This document shows positions 33,160 to 44,308 of a DNA stretch of 64,000 bases, piece by piece. How positions within the stretch are numbered: position 1 is the stretch's first letter; each line of letters opens with the position of its first letter. The stretch spans positions 372,001-436,000 of the forward strand of contig JAMPIV010012453.1 of the NCBI GenBank assembly GCA_024509875.1. Reading direction: 5' to 3'. Both the position numbers and the translations under genes were made by a program. This DNA comes from Oreohelix idahoensis. Taxonomy: Eukaryota > Mollusca > Gastropoda > Stylommatophora > Oreohelicidae. Under the pieces are notes generated by a model. The model did not search any database. It had not been told where the DNA came from and was given only the letters and a program-made list of their open reading frames with translations.

Positions 33160-33440
33160 TTGACATCAGAAAAACTTTAGGACCTATATCCTGATTCAAA
33201 TATGTATAGATAGTAAATAAAATGGTTTAGCCATTTCATGAGAATGCAGCCTGATCAATTACCACTATGTGCCAGTAGATCTGGCTTTAAGGCATGAGCA
33301 AGACCATGGCAGATGGACAGACAATATTGCAAAAATCCAACAATAACATGGGATCACACCAGCCAATGTGACACACTTTGCTCAAGAATGAAAATGTCAG
33401 TTCCCCACAAAGTTTCACAGTGAGAGTGGACTGAACAGTA
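33160..33440 (+). repeat. Degraded LINE 3' end
   Basis: Shows a post-RT C-terminal pattern: 'WFSHFMRMQPDQLP', then 'WQMDRQYCK' and 'TWDHTSQ' in shifted frames, typical of non-LTR elements. Clade uncertain. Confidence 0.45.
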
Positions 33441-34439
33441 AGTAAATTACATCCAACAATAAATTTTTAAAAGTCCAACAACTGGACCAATATTTACGCT
33501 ATCAGTAACTTAAGCAATTACATCTATTCTACTTTTTTTAAAAATCACCAACATTTTGAAAAACATACACGTTTGAAATAAGCTTATCTACAGTACATCA
33601 ATGCCTTTAGTGAGTTTCATCTGAATAATTATGCGTATGGCACAGTCTAAAACATGTTTCTAAATGCTGATGGGTTTTATAGGGCAACCAATGAGGGAAA
33701 TTCTGTTCAGACTTGCAATATCTTTGCTATTAGTATTATCCCATTTTGCGTTGTCATTAGTAATGTTATCACTACTATCAAAATTACAATTTGAATCACT
33801 GTCCATGATGTTTTCACTGTCCTCGTCATCGCTAGACCTATCAACCGCTTGAACAAGTTTCTAGTCTGTTTAGCAGTTAGGTGAGGTGTTAAGAAGTGTT
33901 TTTTGTGACCCTTTCACTGACTGGCATGGAAAACAATTTTACTGAGTTTGGTAACTGACTTAAAACGTTGGAAAATATGAACATAATACTAATTTTTCTG
34001 AACATGATAACAATCCATATTTTAAAACTGACTCTTTCTGTGGTAAATTAAAATCTTGCACTAGATCAGAAAGTGTTTCAGCCTATTTTTAATTCATTTT
34101 GTTACTACACAAAGCTTGGTGCTGGGAGCTGCTTGTGGCTATAATGGATACATTCCACCACAGTGAGCAGCTCATGGTAGTTAAAGTGTTAAAGCACAAG
34201 TCCCCAAATTCAGATGCATATGATGATTTAATATTGAATACAGCCATTTCAGTGCAGCTCAACTGAGTAGCACCTACTTCAAACATTCTCGTGCTTATGA
34301 AATTTCCAGCTGACTAGTGGCCTGGTTCTGACCTGCTACAGCAACACCTGATGCAGATGTACAAGTACCTGTGTGATGGTCTCAAGGCACTCACTGGCTG
34401 TCAAAGAAGTACAACCCATGTTTATAAACACTGGATGGA
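33441..34439. other. No gene recognised
   Basis: AT-rich. The minus strand of 33664-33852 gives a short acidic Ser/Asp-rich frame, but it is too short to assign to any family. Confidence 0.35.
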
Positions 34440-34760
34440 AAGTGGGGGAGAGATGAATGTTTGAGCTATTATGTGAGTTACAGTTCTTAGTCTTCATCTA
34501 CTTTCTTCTTTATCATTCACTCTCGAATGACCACATCTATCTCTCTTATAAAGCTGGTAGTCCATCTCAAGTGTCTCTCATCAACAAACAGTTTCCCCCT
34601 CAATGGATTGGAGCAGGCCATGCTGTCACCCCTCTCCTCTCATGAAGCCGACAATTTTGGAGTACATGTTTTACTGTTTGTTTGTCATCCTCACATGGGC
34701 ACATATCTGTATGTCCGATTTTCAATTAGTTGTACGGATGGTATTTGAGTCTACAATGGC
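34440..34760 (-). repeat. 3' end of an RNase H-bearing LINE
   Basis: The minus strand, with small frame changes, reads 'CPCEDDKQTVKHVLQNC' and 'LFVDERHLRWTTSFI'. This is the Cys/His knuckle pattern at the C-terminus of I/Jockey-type LINEs, comparable to 'CTCGLNEQTAEHVLQDCP' in 50913-53685. Heavily truncated. Confidence 0.6.
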
Positions 34761-35102
34761 TAGTTCTTAGTCTGAAAATTATTACTTGGTCTCTCCTTGG
34801 TAATGTATAGTATTGTTGAGGATTACCGCATGGTTTGCTGCCATCTGGGTTTTACTTGATGATGGCATCATTCAGCATCTCAACTAGTTAGCCTTCAAAC
34901 GTTACGCATAAAGAACTTGATGATGCGTCAAGCTTAGTAACGAAGATTCTTGGTGTGGCATTTGTGCCTTACAGTCGATATGTGGCCTTGGAGCCATAGG
35001 TTTGTGTTTAATATAAGTGTGGCATAGCCACTTACCGATGTGAATAGTTAATCGGCGTATGGCCTGTGTGCCTAGATAATAAAGTGTTAGTATAGTGTGG
35101 CA

Positions 35103-36509
35103 GAAGATATGGAGTACAAAAAAATGGCCAAAAGAATGGACGCAGTCATTAGTAATACCGCTTCCAAAGAAAGGAAATCTAAAAATGTGCAAGAACTACA
35201 GAACCATTAGCCTTATTAGTCATCCAAGTAAGGTAATGTTAAGGATACTTTTGAACAGAATAAAACAGAAATCAGAAGAAATCTTGTCAGAGGAACAGGC
35301 TGGCTTTAGACCAAAAAGAAGTACCTCAGAAAAATCTTCAATATTAGATTACTGATCGAAAAACATCTCCAGCATCAACATGATTTATACCATAACTTCA
35401 TTGATTTCACAAAAGCCTTCGATCGAGTCTGGCATGAAGGCTTATGGCAAATAATGAGAAAATTCAATTTTGATACCAACATCATAGATATCATTGAAGC
35501 ACTATACAAGGACACAAGCAGTGCTGTTTTTGCAAGCAACGACATTGGAGAATTTTTCAAAACAACTAGGAGTTCGCCAGGGATGTATCCTGTCACCAGT
35601 GCTCTTTAATATATATCTAGAACATATTATGCAGGAGGCTCTCTACGATTATAAATCAACCATATCGATTGGAGGCCGACCTCTGTGTAATCTACGTTTT
35701 GCTGATGATATTGATCTGATAGCTGGAACAGAATCAGAACTTCAAGACCTTACCTCTAGACTGGAGAAAGTAACAAGAACATATGGGATGGAAATTAATA
35801 TAGAAAAAAGCAAGATATTGGTGAATAGCCATAAGAAACATGTTCCGACCAACATTACGTTAAATGGGCAAACTTTAGAAGAAGTTAACACCTTTAAATA
35901 TCTCGGGTCCACTATATGTAGTGATGGAAGATCAAGTAAAGAAATCAAGACAAGACTTGAGATGGCCTCAGCTGCCATGACAAGGTTGAATGTGATCTGG
36001 AAAAGTAACATCAGTTTTCCTGTGAAGATCAAATTATACAAATCACTTGTATTATCTATTCTCTTGTATGGGTGTGAGGGCTGGACACTCACTGCAGATA
36101 CGGAGCGAAGGATTCAGGCTTTCGAGCATAAATGTTATAGAAGAATTTTGCGCATTTGCTATAAAGAGCACAAAACAAATGTCTATGTTAGAGAGAAGAT
36201 AAACACCTATGCAGGCCATCAAGAACCACTTTTGTCAATAGTGAAACGTCGAAAGCTTGCTTGGTTTGGGCATGTAACTCGTCATGACTCCCTTTCGAAA
36301 ACGATCCTCCAGGGAACAGTCGAAGGTAAACGGAGATGAGGAAGGCAAAGAAAATCCTGGGCTGATAACATCAAAGAATGGGCAGGACACGGTTTTTCCA
36401 AACTTGTACGCATTGCTGAGAATAGAGAGCAGTGGAGGACCCTGTCTGCTGATGCTTCCACCATGGCACCCCTACGACCCATGACGGATTATGGGTTGAG
36501 ATGAGATGA
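35103..36509 (+). mobile_element. 5'-truncated LINE with reverse transcriptase (family D)
   Basis: Flanked by a 10-bp duplication TAGTGTGGCA (35093-35102 and 36510-36519). Encodes RT from 'WPKEWTQSLVIPLPKKGN' through 'EQAGFRPKRST', 'NFIDFTKAFDRVWHEGLW', 'GVRQGCILSPVLFN' and 'LRFADDIDLIAGTE' to a C-terminus with 'LLYGCEGWTL' and 'LAWFGHVTRHD'. Frameshifts near 35350 and 35570 and a stop at 36339 interrupt it. The tail is GAGATGAGATGAT. Clade undetermined. Confidence 0.85.
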
Positions 36510-36519
36510 TAGTGTGGCA

Positions 36520-36670
36520 TGACCACTAATACAAGTGTAAAGGATAGTCTAATTATTGGCTGGTATGCCAACGGTTAATGTTCCGCAGTGAAAAATGACA
36601 ATTTGTGTGTCGGGTGACACTTCAGTGTAAAAGATAATAACTAGCCAAGAACTGGTAAGTCCAGAAATAT
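36520..36670. other. Flank between two LINE insertions
   Basis: With 34761-35092 and 53734-54538, this is the older DNA into which both LINEs inserted. Its nature is unknown; no open frame or repeat identity recognised. Confidence 0.3.
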
Positions 36671-36860
36671 GATGAACATTAGAACCTCGATAATAAAACC
36701 GGTGCACTACACCGTACACGCCCTCTGTGGGTGGGAAGGAGCCAGATGGATACTGAACAAGTCTTGGGAGTGGGAACGAGTGTGGACTGCTCCCTGAAGA
36801 TCGGAACCCATCGTACAGGCACAGAGACTCAGGACTTGACGATCCTATTGCCTTCAACTC

Positions 36861-38056
36861 TTGGTCACATGCCTAGAGCCTCGGAGAACTCGGCGTAACC
36901 AGCAGGCAATTTGGTGGCGGGGAAAGAGCACTGTGAGCCCTAACTTGGCTACGTATCACAAGGAGACGCAGAAACACCCCCTTTATCTCCCCCAGAGCTG
37001 GCACAGTACACTTCTGGCTTCTACCCGGGGCGGTAGGAAATCCACATCAAACCTGGCAGAGCAAGTCCTCCATCAGATGCGGCCGATGCTGGGCCCACTG
37101 GCGCGTGGACACGTCCCGATCCCCATCGAGACTTGCCCGGGGAGCCCACCCCGGCTCAAAAAAGCAGAGAAGGCCACTCTCCAAACCTCCGATGTCTTGC
37201 GGGCAGTGTTAGGATGTGCAAGAACATGGACAGGAAGACTCCACAACTTCCCCACTGAAGACACGCCCACGGCGACCGTTGCCTCAATTGGCTGTGTGTG
37301 GTGTACCCGGAAACGGGGCCTTCCAGTACTGAGGCACAGTTAAGTCCCCGATGTCACTTATCGGTGCAGAGTTGAGAGAGATGGCTGAGCATCACAATCC
37401 CCCCTGTGTTGCAGCATGATGAGAACCCAGCATTGCACACTGAGCTTGGGGGGATCACTTGGGCACCAGACTTAATACTGGCTCTTGACTGGATGGCCGC
37501 ATGCAGGAGATTTCTACAATGGAGGGTTGGCAGGTGGTGGGTATCTGGAAGTGGCTCTGTGCAGGACGTGAGGATTCCTTGGGAGAGCCCAGAACCAGAG
37601 CACAGCATTGTGCAAGCTCTGCATAGTTGGAGAGCCCCCTGGATGACGGGGAATGCACAGTGTGCTACCCCACCTATCCCCAACTGCTAACTTAGAACCA
37701 GAAGTGGGGTCCTCTGTATGCGTGCCAGGCCAGGATAAAATGCCTGGGAAAGAGACTGGAGCTCAGAACTCCCTAACTCAAAGTTGCAGGATGGCAGAAA
37801 AGCCATGGGAAAGACAGGGCTATTTTGAAGATAACACAACCATATTTTCACCATACGAGCTCGGACGCCGCCTCGGTAAACAAGGTCCGCGCAGAGCAGT
37901 GACACCCCCAGGCTGCTTGCGAATAGTCTACTACTGGGAACATAAACAGATTAGGGATGAGCCCACTCTCCCGTTGAACAGGTGCTAAAGTCATAGATAC
38001 TGGGCCAGAAGGCGCACCGGAAACCACAGTATCACGCAACTCGCTTTTTTTTTTCT
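36861..38056 (+). other. LINE-E 5' region
   Basis: CpG-rich compared with its surroundings, with several open frames under 160 codons (the largest at 36861-37343), none resembling a gag or RRM protein. Probably the 5' UTR with internal promoter, possibly a decayed ORF1. Confidence 0.45.
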
Positions 38057-39138
38057 ATGGAGAGTACACCGTCAAATAAATCTCGTACTGGTGCTCGCCC
38101 TGTGGAGCTCCACCAGGCAGGTGCAGTGCCGGACTCTGAGCCTCGACAGAGCCCACCCTCAGCTACTGGAGGACCCTCTAGACCGTCTTGTGGAGTCAGC
38201 AGACGGCGGAGGAGAACTACTGACCAAAACAAAACAGAAAAAGAGAAACCCAGAGTGCCACTTGTCATGGTGCACTGGAATGCAGAGGGAGTGAACAGCA
38301 AGCAGGCTGGATACAGCAAAAAGACAGAGCTGGAAAACATCTTGTATGAGAAGCAAGTCAGTGTTTGCTGTATCCAAGAGACTCACTTGAAAGCAGATCA
38401 AACCTTTAAAATAAGGGGATATCAATGCTTCAGATCCGACAGACAAGATAGACGAAAAGGAGAAGTACTTACTCTTGTAAGGAATAACATTCATGCACAC
38501 GAAAGGAAAACCTTCATGGATGGAGCAGAATATCAGCTGTTGCAGATAAAGGTAGACAAGATGGAAATAGAACTCCTGAACTATTACTGTCCAAACAACA
38601 AACCCCTGAGTCTCAGCTCTATACAGGTACCAGCCACCAACTTTATAGCAGTTGGAGACTTTAATAGCCACTCCCAGAGCTGGGGCTATAACCATCTGGA
38701 TCACAGAGGTGAAGAGGTTGAAACTTGGCAAGATGATCACTCCCTAATCCTAGTCAATAATGCCACAGATACTCCTACCTTCTACTCCAGAGGATGGCAC
38801 ACAACTTCAACACCAGATCTTGCCTTCTCCACACCAGATATAGCTGGATCTATTAGTAGAGAAGTAGGAGACCAACTAGGGGGAAGCGACCATCGCCCAA
38901 TCTTTCTTACTGTCCAGAGTGCAACTCTCAGTACAGGCCCAGCCATTACAAGATGGAACTACAAAAAAGCCAACTGGGGTTTATTCAGGCATCAGGTGCA
39001 CACGCTGCTGTCTACCCTCAAGGTACAGAACAGAGACATTAATGAAGTGGTAAAAGACTTCAACAGATGCATACTACAAGCTGCAAAAGAAACCATTCCC
39101 AAAGGATGCCGGCGTAACTACATACCATACTGGTCCAG
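38057..39138 (+). pseudogene. LINE-E endonuclease half of the pol frame
   Basis: ATG at 38057 opens a basic N-terminal stretch with an Arg-rich run, then APE-type endonuclease motifs: 'LVMVHWNAEGV', 'VCCIQETHLKADQ', 'FIAVGDFNSHSQSWG', 'STPDLAFSTPD' and 'GGSDHRPIFLT'. The frame runs open to 39138, where the LTR element begins, with two bases carried over. The same frame continues at 50913, giving a combined length of about 1284 residues. No stop or frameshift seen before the insertion. Confidence 0.9.
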
Positions 39139-39924
39139 TGTTACGGTATATGATATTAACGCCGTCTGCTAAAGGTTATCAGACGTGCAATTGTAAGAGG
39201 TTAAGGCATTTAATATATTGCGATAGAGGTTTCAATTTTGAACGCTCCACACACGATCGATTATGACGTGTATAGCGTTGTTTAGGACACAGTCGGTAAC
39301 TAAGAAACGCTACCCTTTGTTACTTGACCGCCAAGCTGAATAGCTGCGTTGTTCTAACCTTCCAATGCAATGGCATGATATAGCCATTTATATGTGTATT
39401 TTTTGATGGACCAGGGTCAGTCCTAGAACTCTTTATGAGAGGGAAATTTATGGAGGTTAGTATTTTAACTAGAATTCTCAGAAGGAGAAGAATAATCGTC
39501 AAATTCGTATGAATATATTCAGACTCGCAGTCTCACTGTCGGCAGGTAGCCATGTCTAGCTGCGCGTGCATATAGCTGTGATGTTCTGACGACAATTACT
39601 GCTCTGTATCCTTAAACGGACATTGACACGTAAAACAGCAGTCTACGCCATTGATTAATTTATGCATGACTCATGTTCTGTCCCTATTTGAAATGTGTAC
39701 ATGTGAATTAAATGTACGGACTCAATGAAATGACTTATCAAATCAATCGTATTCCAAAGTTCAAGTATTGTTTGGAATCTTCCACCCCAGCATTCGCTTA
39801 ATCTTCCATCAAAGGCACGATGCACTAAAACTAACATATCAAGGAAGAAAACAATGGCAAGAATTTTATAATTGTTTTATTCATAACACATGGAACATTG
39901 TTCAGAGCAAACCACCACGCAACA
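39139..39924 (+). repeat. 5' LTR, Gmr1-like copy 2
   Basis: 786 bp, nearly identical to 50122-50907. Followed by GTGGTGTCCGGTGTCTGGGG, where TGGTGTCCGG may start the primer-binding site. Confidence 0.95.
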
Positions 39925-40111
39925 GTGGTGTCCGGTGTCTGGGGACGACAAAAAAATTTCTTCATGACTTTCGAATGAAATGTTTACGATCAAGTTTCGA
40001 TCACATGACCAGTACGAGGCTGACGTGACGCAGTACTCATTATAATACCTAACAACGTGACGTCACTGAAAATCGTGTAGGTGATCTGTCGAAGAAACCA
40101 GCCGTTTCTAA
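39925..40111 (+). other. Leader of Gmr1-like copy 2, proximal part
   Basis: Begins with the possible primer-binding site and holds a palindromic TGACGTCA at 40058-40065. It resumes after the inserted unit at 42950. Confidence 0.5.
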
Positions 40112-40699
40112 CAGGGTTCATAGCAAATTTCTTCAAGCATTTTCCAGGCTTTTTCCAGGTTTTTCCAGGTCCAGCACGTGATTTTCAAGGATGGGAAACT
40201 CTAATATTTTCCTCATCTAATTTTCTCAGATATAATTATCACTTTGCTGATCAGCAATCCGGAGCATTACCGTCTCCCATTACCAAGGGTGTTTGCAGAT
40301 TTCTTTAAAAAGAACTTTTTTTTTTTTTTTAATTCATAAAAGATTGAAAAACAGACATCTTTTCCAAGTTTTTAGTGAATTTGTTCAACATCAGCACAAT
40401 AAAATGTTAGTGACATGGATGGTAATGAATAAAATAAGCTTGATTGACGTATTGATTTAACGATTAACCACATATATCAACATAAAAGGCTAATAAAATT
40501 GGAATAAAATGTTTAAAAAAAAACTGTATTTTTCGTGTTTGTCTTTTTTGAATGTATTCTGTGTCTGTGGCATCTGACAATGAGCGTTTGTAAATGTTTG
40601 AGTAGTTAAGTACCTCTAGTTGGAGTCTGAGCTGCTTTTTTCATTAACTGGGGTTGAAGTTGTAGCTGTAGGCCTCTGCAAGAGTCTTTGTCAACGATC

Positions 40700-41850
40700 C
40701 ACGTTGATAATCCTTGACTGTGTGGTATAACTTGAAGCAGGGTATCAGTCATAGAGGTACATTGCAATCTGGGCAGTACATGCAAGTCTGGCTTCTGTTC
40801 CCTGCAGCCTTACACACTTTACAGTCTGGTTTGTACCTTGCCCTTTACTTTTTTATCAATGAAGTGGTGCTCAGTAAGTCATGTTGTTTTGAAGGTGTCA
40901 CATTGCGTCGAAGAATAGCAGGTTCAATTTTTTTTTTTTTTTGTACGCCCGCTAATACTCGAGGTGAAATCTCAGGTTATTATTAATGTCTAACCTGACA
41001 TTGATTTTACGTGAGTATCCCTTTTTTCTTGTACAGAGACAGGTGTCCCTCGCCATTCAGGCAGATACTCGCCGATTTCGGAGGTACCCATTAGAGCTGG
41101 GTCGGCTCAGGAGCCGCCAATCCCTGGTCGATGACACACCTTCAAATGTTCTCGCCAGGTCTCGAGTTAATTCAGTCCAAATCCCGGTTGACGAAAAATC
41201 CTCAAATGCCATCGACTGGGTTTGATCCTGGATCACCTGGTCGCCAGAGCGGTGTGGTAACCACTACGCTAGCGCGGCTCCTAGCAGGTTCAATAAGAGT
41301 CATACTGACATCCTGATCTTCGCTTTGATCTTTTTTTGTAGAGTTGGCAGTGTTGTAGGTTATATGCCCATTGACCAGGGCAGTTTCAACTAAGAAATAA
41401 TATAAAAATAGGATCTGTGTGGGTAGGGGTAGCTTGCACCTAGTTGGCTGAAGTTTCCACACCTCCCATACTTTTGCTGTATTTTTCTGCAATCACTGGC
41501 TTCTGAATTGTTCTGCCCTAAAGAATTTGTCTTTCTAACTGTCTTGTTTATATTATCATTGGAGTGAACAGTGGATATAAGGTTAAATCTTTTCGTATCA
41601 TGCCAGGTGACTGTCGGCATGCCTTATCTTCTGTCGCACAAAACACAGGATGATTTGTCTTTTTCAATTTGAGTTGTTTTTTCTTCAGTGCTACAGGAAA
41701 ATGCTTCCTATTTTCCGCTACTGTTCCAAATGCACCAATCTGAATTTCAGGTCTGGAAATAAAGCTGAAGGCTGAATCAAAACTATCACAGAAGAGAATA
41801 TGTCCCTTGTTGCATATGAAATTTGAATTAAAACTATGGTGACTTTTCAC
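40700..41850 (-). pseudogene. Degraded piggyBac-type transposase, split by a SINE
   Basis: Minus-strand blocks in different frames: 'GHILFCDSFDSAF' and 'HFPVALKKKQLKLKK' (41850-41630), 'KPVIAEKYSKSMGGVETSA' (about 41500-41440), 'ETALVNGHITYNTANS' (about 41390-41345). Beyond the SINE, the Cys-rich C-terminal domain follows with 'CKVCKAAGNRSQTCMYCPDC' and 'IPCFKLYHT' (about 40832-40728). MGGV and the CxYCPDC...PCFxxYHT pattern are typical of piggyBac (PGBD-like) transposases. Several stops and frameshifts; the N-terminal half and DNA-binding region are not recognisable. Confidence 0.7.
40929..41281 (-). mobile_element. tRNA-derived SINE with target duplication
   Basis: Read on the minus strand, the head at 41280 begins GAGCCGCGCTAGCGTAGTGG (box A-like), and box B-like GGATCAAACCC follows at about 41226-41217. 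The tail is the A-run complementary to the T-run at 40929-40942. A 13-bp duplication TAGCAGGTTCAAT flanks it (40916-40928 and 41282-41294). It carries a central block (plus strand TACCCATTAGAGCTGGGTCG) resembling the element at 63020-63215. It interrupts the piggyBac-type remnant. Confidence 0.85.
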
Positions 41851-42500
41851 TTAAAAAAAAAAAGAGTCCAAATAATCTCAGCTCTCAAGAGTTTTTTTCC
41901 TTGGTCACAAATAATGTGTCACATCTGTAGGTCTCCTAGTAGTGTTAGTTTAAAAAAAAAAAAAAAAAAAAGGAACACAAATAACTTACGAGTAGGCCTA
42001 AGCTATGTATATTTACCAATTCAAAATTCTAAACGCATACATAATAGTCAAACAATATTTAACTAGAACAAAAGGTAATATATATAGTAATTGGGAGGGT
42101 AATACTTATGATAAGTGAAAATCTATTAAATATCTAACTGGAGACTCCCCCCCCCCCCCCATCTTTACTATTTTTGTTGGGTTTTGTTTCGTTTGTTTGT
42201 TTAGATTTTTATTTAAAATTTAATTAAATATTTTTTTAAAATTTTAAATAACATAGGCCTATCCACAAAATTGCTGATTTTCATTTATCCTAATTACCGC
42301 GATTTGACAGATGTGATGCCACTTTCGTGTATCGGCGATTATTCATGTTATCTGAAATTGAAAACATGTAGGCCTAGGCCTATCCTAATTAGCCTATAAC
42401 CCTTCAGAGGTAGAACGGGATAAGTCTTTTCATCATAAATATAATAAACTGGACTTATTTAAATAGGTTTTATAAATGAGATAAACGAATTTATTACTTA

Positions 42501-42745
42501 CGACGAGTGTTAAAAATAAATCTGCGTTTACGTCGTTAACGCAAAGCGCCGAAAACTTCTGGAAATGGATTTAATGCGCAAAGGGAAGTAAACATTTTAC
42601 GGTAACTTTGCGCAAAGGGAAGTAAAAATTGTACGGTAACTTTACAATTTTTACTTCCCTTTGCGCATTTCCAGAAGTTTCGGCGGTTTCGTTTTCGGCG
42701 CTTTGCGTTAATGGCGTAAACGCTGATTTATTTTTAGACTCGTCG
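42501..42745. repeat. Foldback (long inverted repeat)
   Basis: The outer arms begin CGACGAGT..TAAAAATAAATC on each strand (42501 and, reversed, 42745), with 'ACGCAAAGCGCCGAAAAC' shared further in. A near-perfect inner hairpin around 42610-42664 pairs TGCGCAAAGGGAAGTAAAAA with its complement. About 245 bp. Could be a MITE or a hairpin grown by local inverted duplication. Confidence 0.8.
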
Positions 42746-42949
42746 CGTTTGTTGTTGCGAAAAATACCATCAATAACCAAAAAATGGACACAAAGTAACG
42801 AACTTTCGATTTCGTATTATTTTTCAAGGTCCGATGCGGAAAATTCAAGGCTTATAGCCATTTTTCCAGGCTTTTCAAGGCCTGGAATTTTTTTTTTCGT
42901 TTTCCAGGTTTTTCAAGGTTTTTCCAGGTCGCTACGAACCCTGTTCTAA

Positions 42950-44308
42950 GTCTAACCAAAGGAAACATAAGCCATTTGAAGCCAACACATGATATGGACT
43001 ATAGGAGCAGACAGTCAGGGGCTTTAGCCTAGCTGTTGACGACCGCTAGCACTGATCGAAGCAACGGTAAAGATAAATCTAGGTGTTTAACTGTTGGTAT
43101 TGCAAACAGTGCTAACTAAGTCCATTGTCCTCTGCCTACATCGGCATGTTTTTATCTATGTTTAATGTAATTTTTGTTGTCTTAATGTGTTGTTAATTCG
43201 TGGGAGGTAGGGAGGATGAACCGAAATTAGATTCTGTGGCTCTCACGATGCCTGAATTGATTTCGGTCGTTTCTTAGGGCAGTTAAACGATTGCACCTTT
43301 GGAAACCCCATTGAGGTTTGACATTGGACTTGTTGTCCAAATCTGCTATCGTTTGACGATTTGCGTTAGCTGTACTGTCCCGTAGATAATTGGTGTATTT
43401 TATTCGTACTCAGTTAATAATTTTATTCAGTTCTGTACCATGTTCGTTACTATTCGTCCAGTCTCCTCTGACTATCATTTATTTTATGATTGTTAAATTT
43501 TCGTCCGTTATGAGTCCTGTGACGTCATCATTTTTCGCAGTCATTTTTTTTGTGTGTACCTTGAATATTCAGTTGACCTCCGGTCAGACCTTGCCCTTCA
43601 TTTGGTCTGTGACATTTCCGCTTGTTTTATTTAGTTCATAAATTCATTTTAATTGTGAAAATGTCTTGTTTGCGTCTTGACATTGTTTGTACCCTTTAGT
43701 TACATCATTGTTTTGTTTGTCCTCATGATATATATTAATATTACATTAATAATATGCTATTATATGCAATAATACACTTGTAATTTAATTTAATTAATTT
43801 TTTCTGATAATTAAGGTTAATATGGGACATTGCATAATTATGCAGTGATAGTCTAAGAAAGTAGCACTACAATTTATCATAGATGCCTAGGGCATAATAA
43901 TATAATATATATATTGACAAAATAAAATAATCTTATAGCTACCTTTGAGGTAATAGACCCATTGTATATTATTTAATATACTTTTCTGGTACTAAGAGAG
44001 TGACTTAGTACATTGAACAATATAATTACTAGGAATTATACCCAACATTATTGGATATTGAGATTAATTGTGTGATATAATTACATTATATTTAACAGAT
44101 ATCATAACTATTTATGATATAGTATTATTTAGATACAATATTGTTACAAAATATTGTCTATTAGTTGAACTTAGACATTAAGTTCAGTACTATTGTGATT
44201 ACTTATATTGAATATTTCTAAGTTGAGTAAGTATAATAATTACTCTGAAGCTACCATTGACTAATTTAATCAGTAATTATCAATAATTACTTACAGATAA
44301 AAGTCAAA
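42950..44308 (+). other. Leader of Gmr1-like copy 2, distal part
   Basis: AT-rich untranslated DNA ahead of gag, including a palindromic TGACGTCA at 43520-43527. No coding frame of note. Confidence 0.5.

Larger units (their letters stand above)
40112..42943 (-). mobile_element. DNA transposon-like unit with CAGGGTTC termini and piggyBac-type remnant
   Basis: Inverted termini CAGGGTTCATAGC (left) and CAGGGTTCGTAGC (right, reverse complement), flanked by direct TTCTAA (40106-40111 and 42944-42949). Subterminal TTTTCCAGG-like repeats occur near both ends (40139-40171 and 42859-42930). The minus strand holds a degraded piggyBac-type transposase. It also contains a SINE and a foldback repeat. The duplication differs from the TTAA normal for piggyBac, so the link between ends and transposase is uncertain. 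Confidence 0.7.

Noticed and set aside
41150..41280. Genuine tRNA gene
   Set aside because: The box A and B motifs belong to a SINE with poly-A tail and target duplication; no proper cloverleaf or discrete tRNA end is evident.
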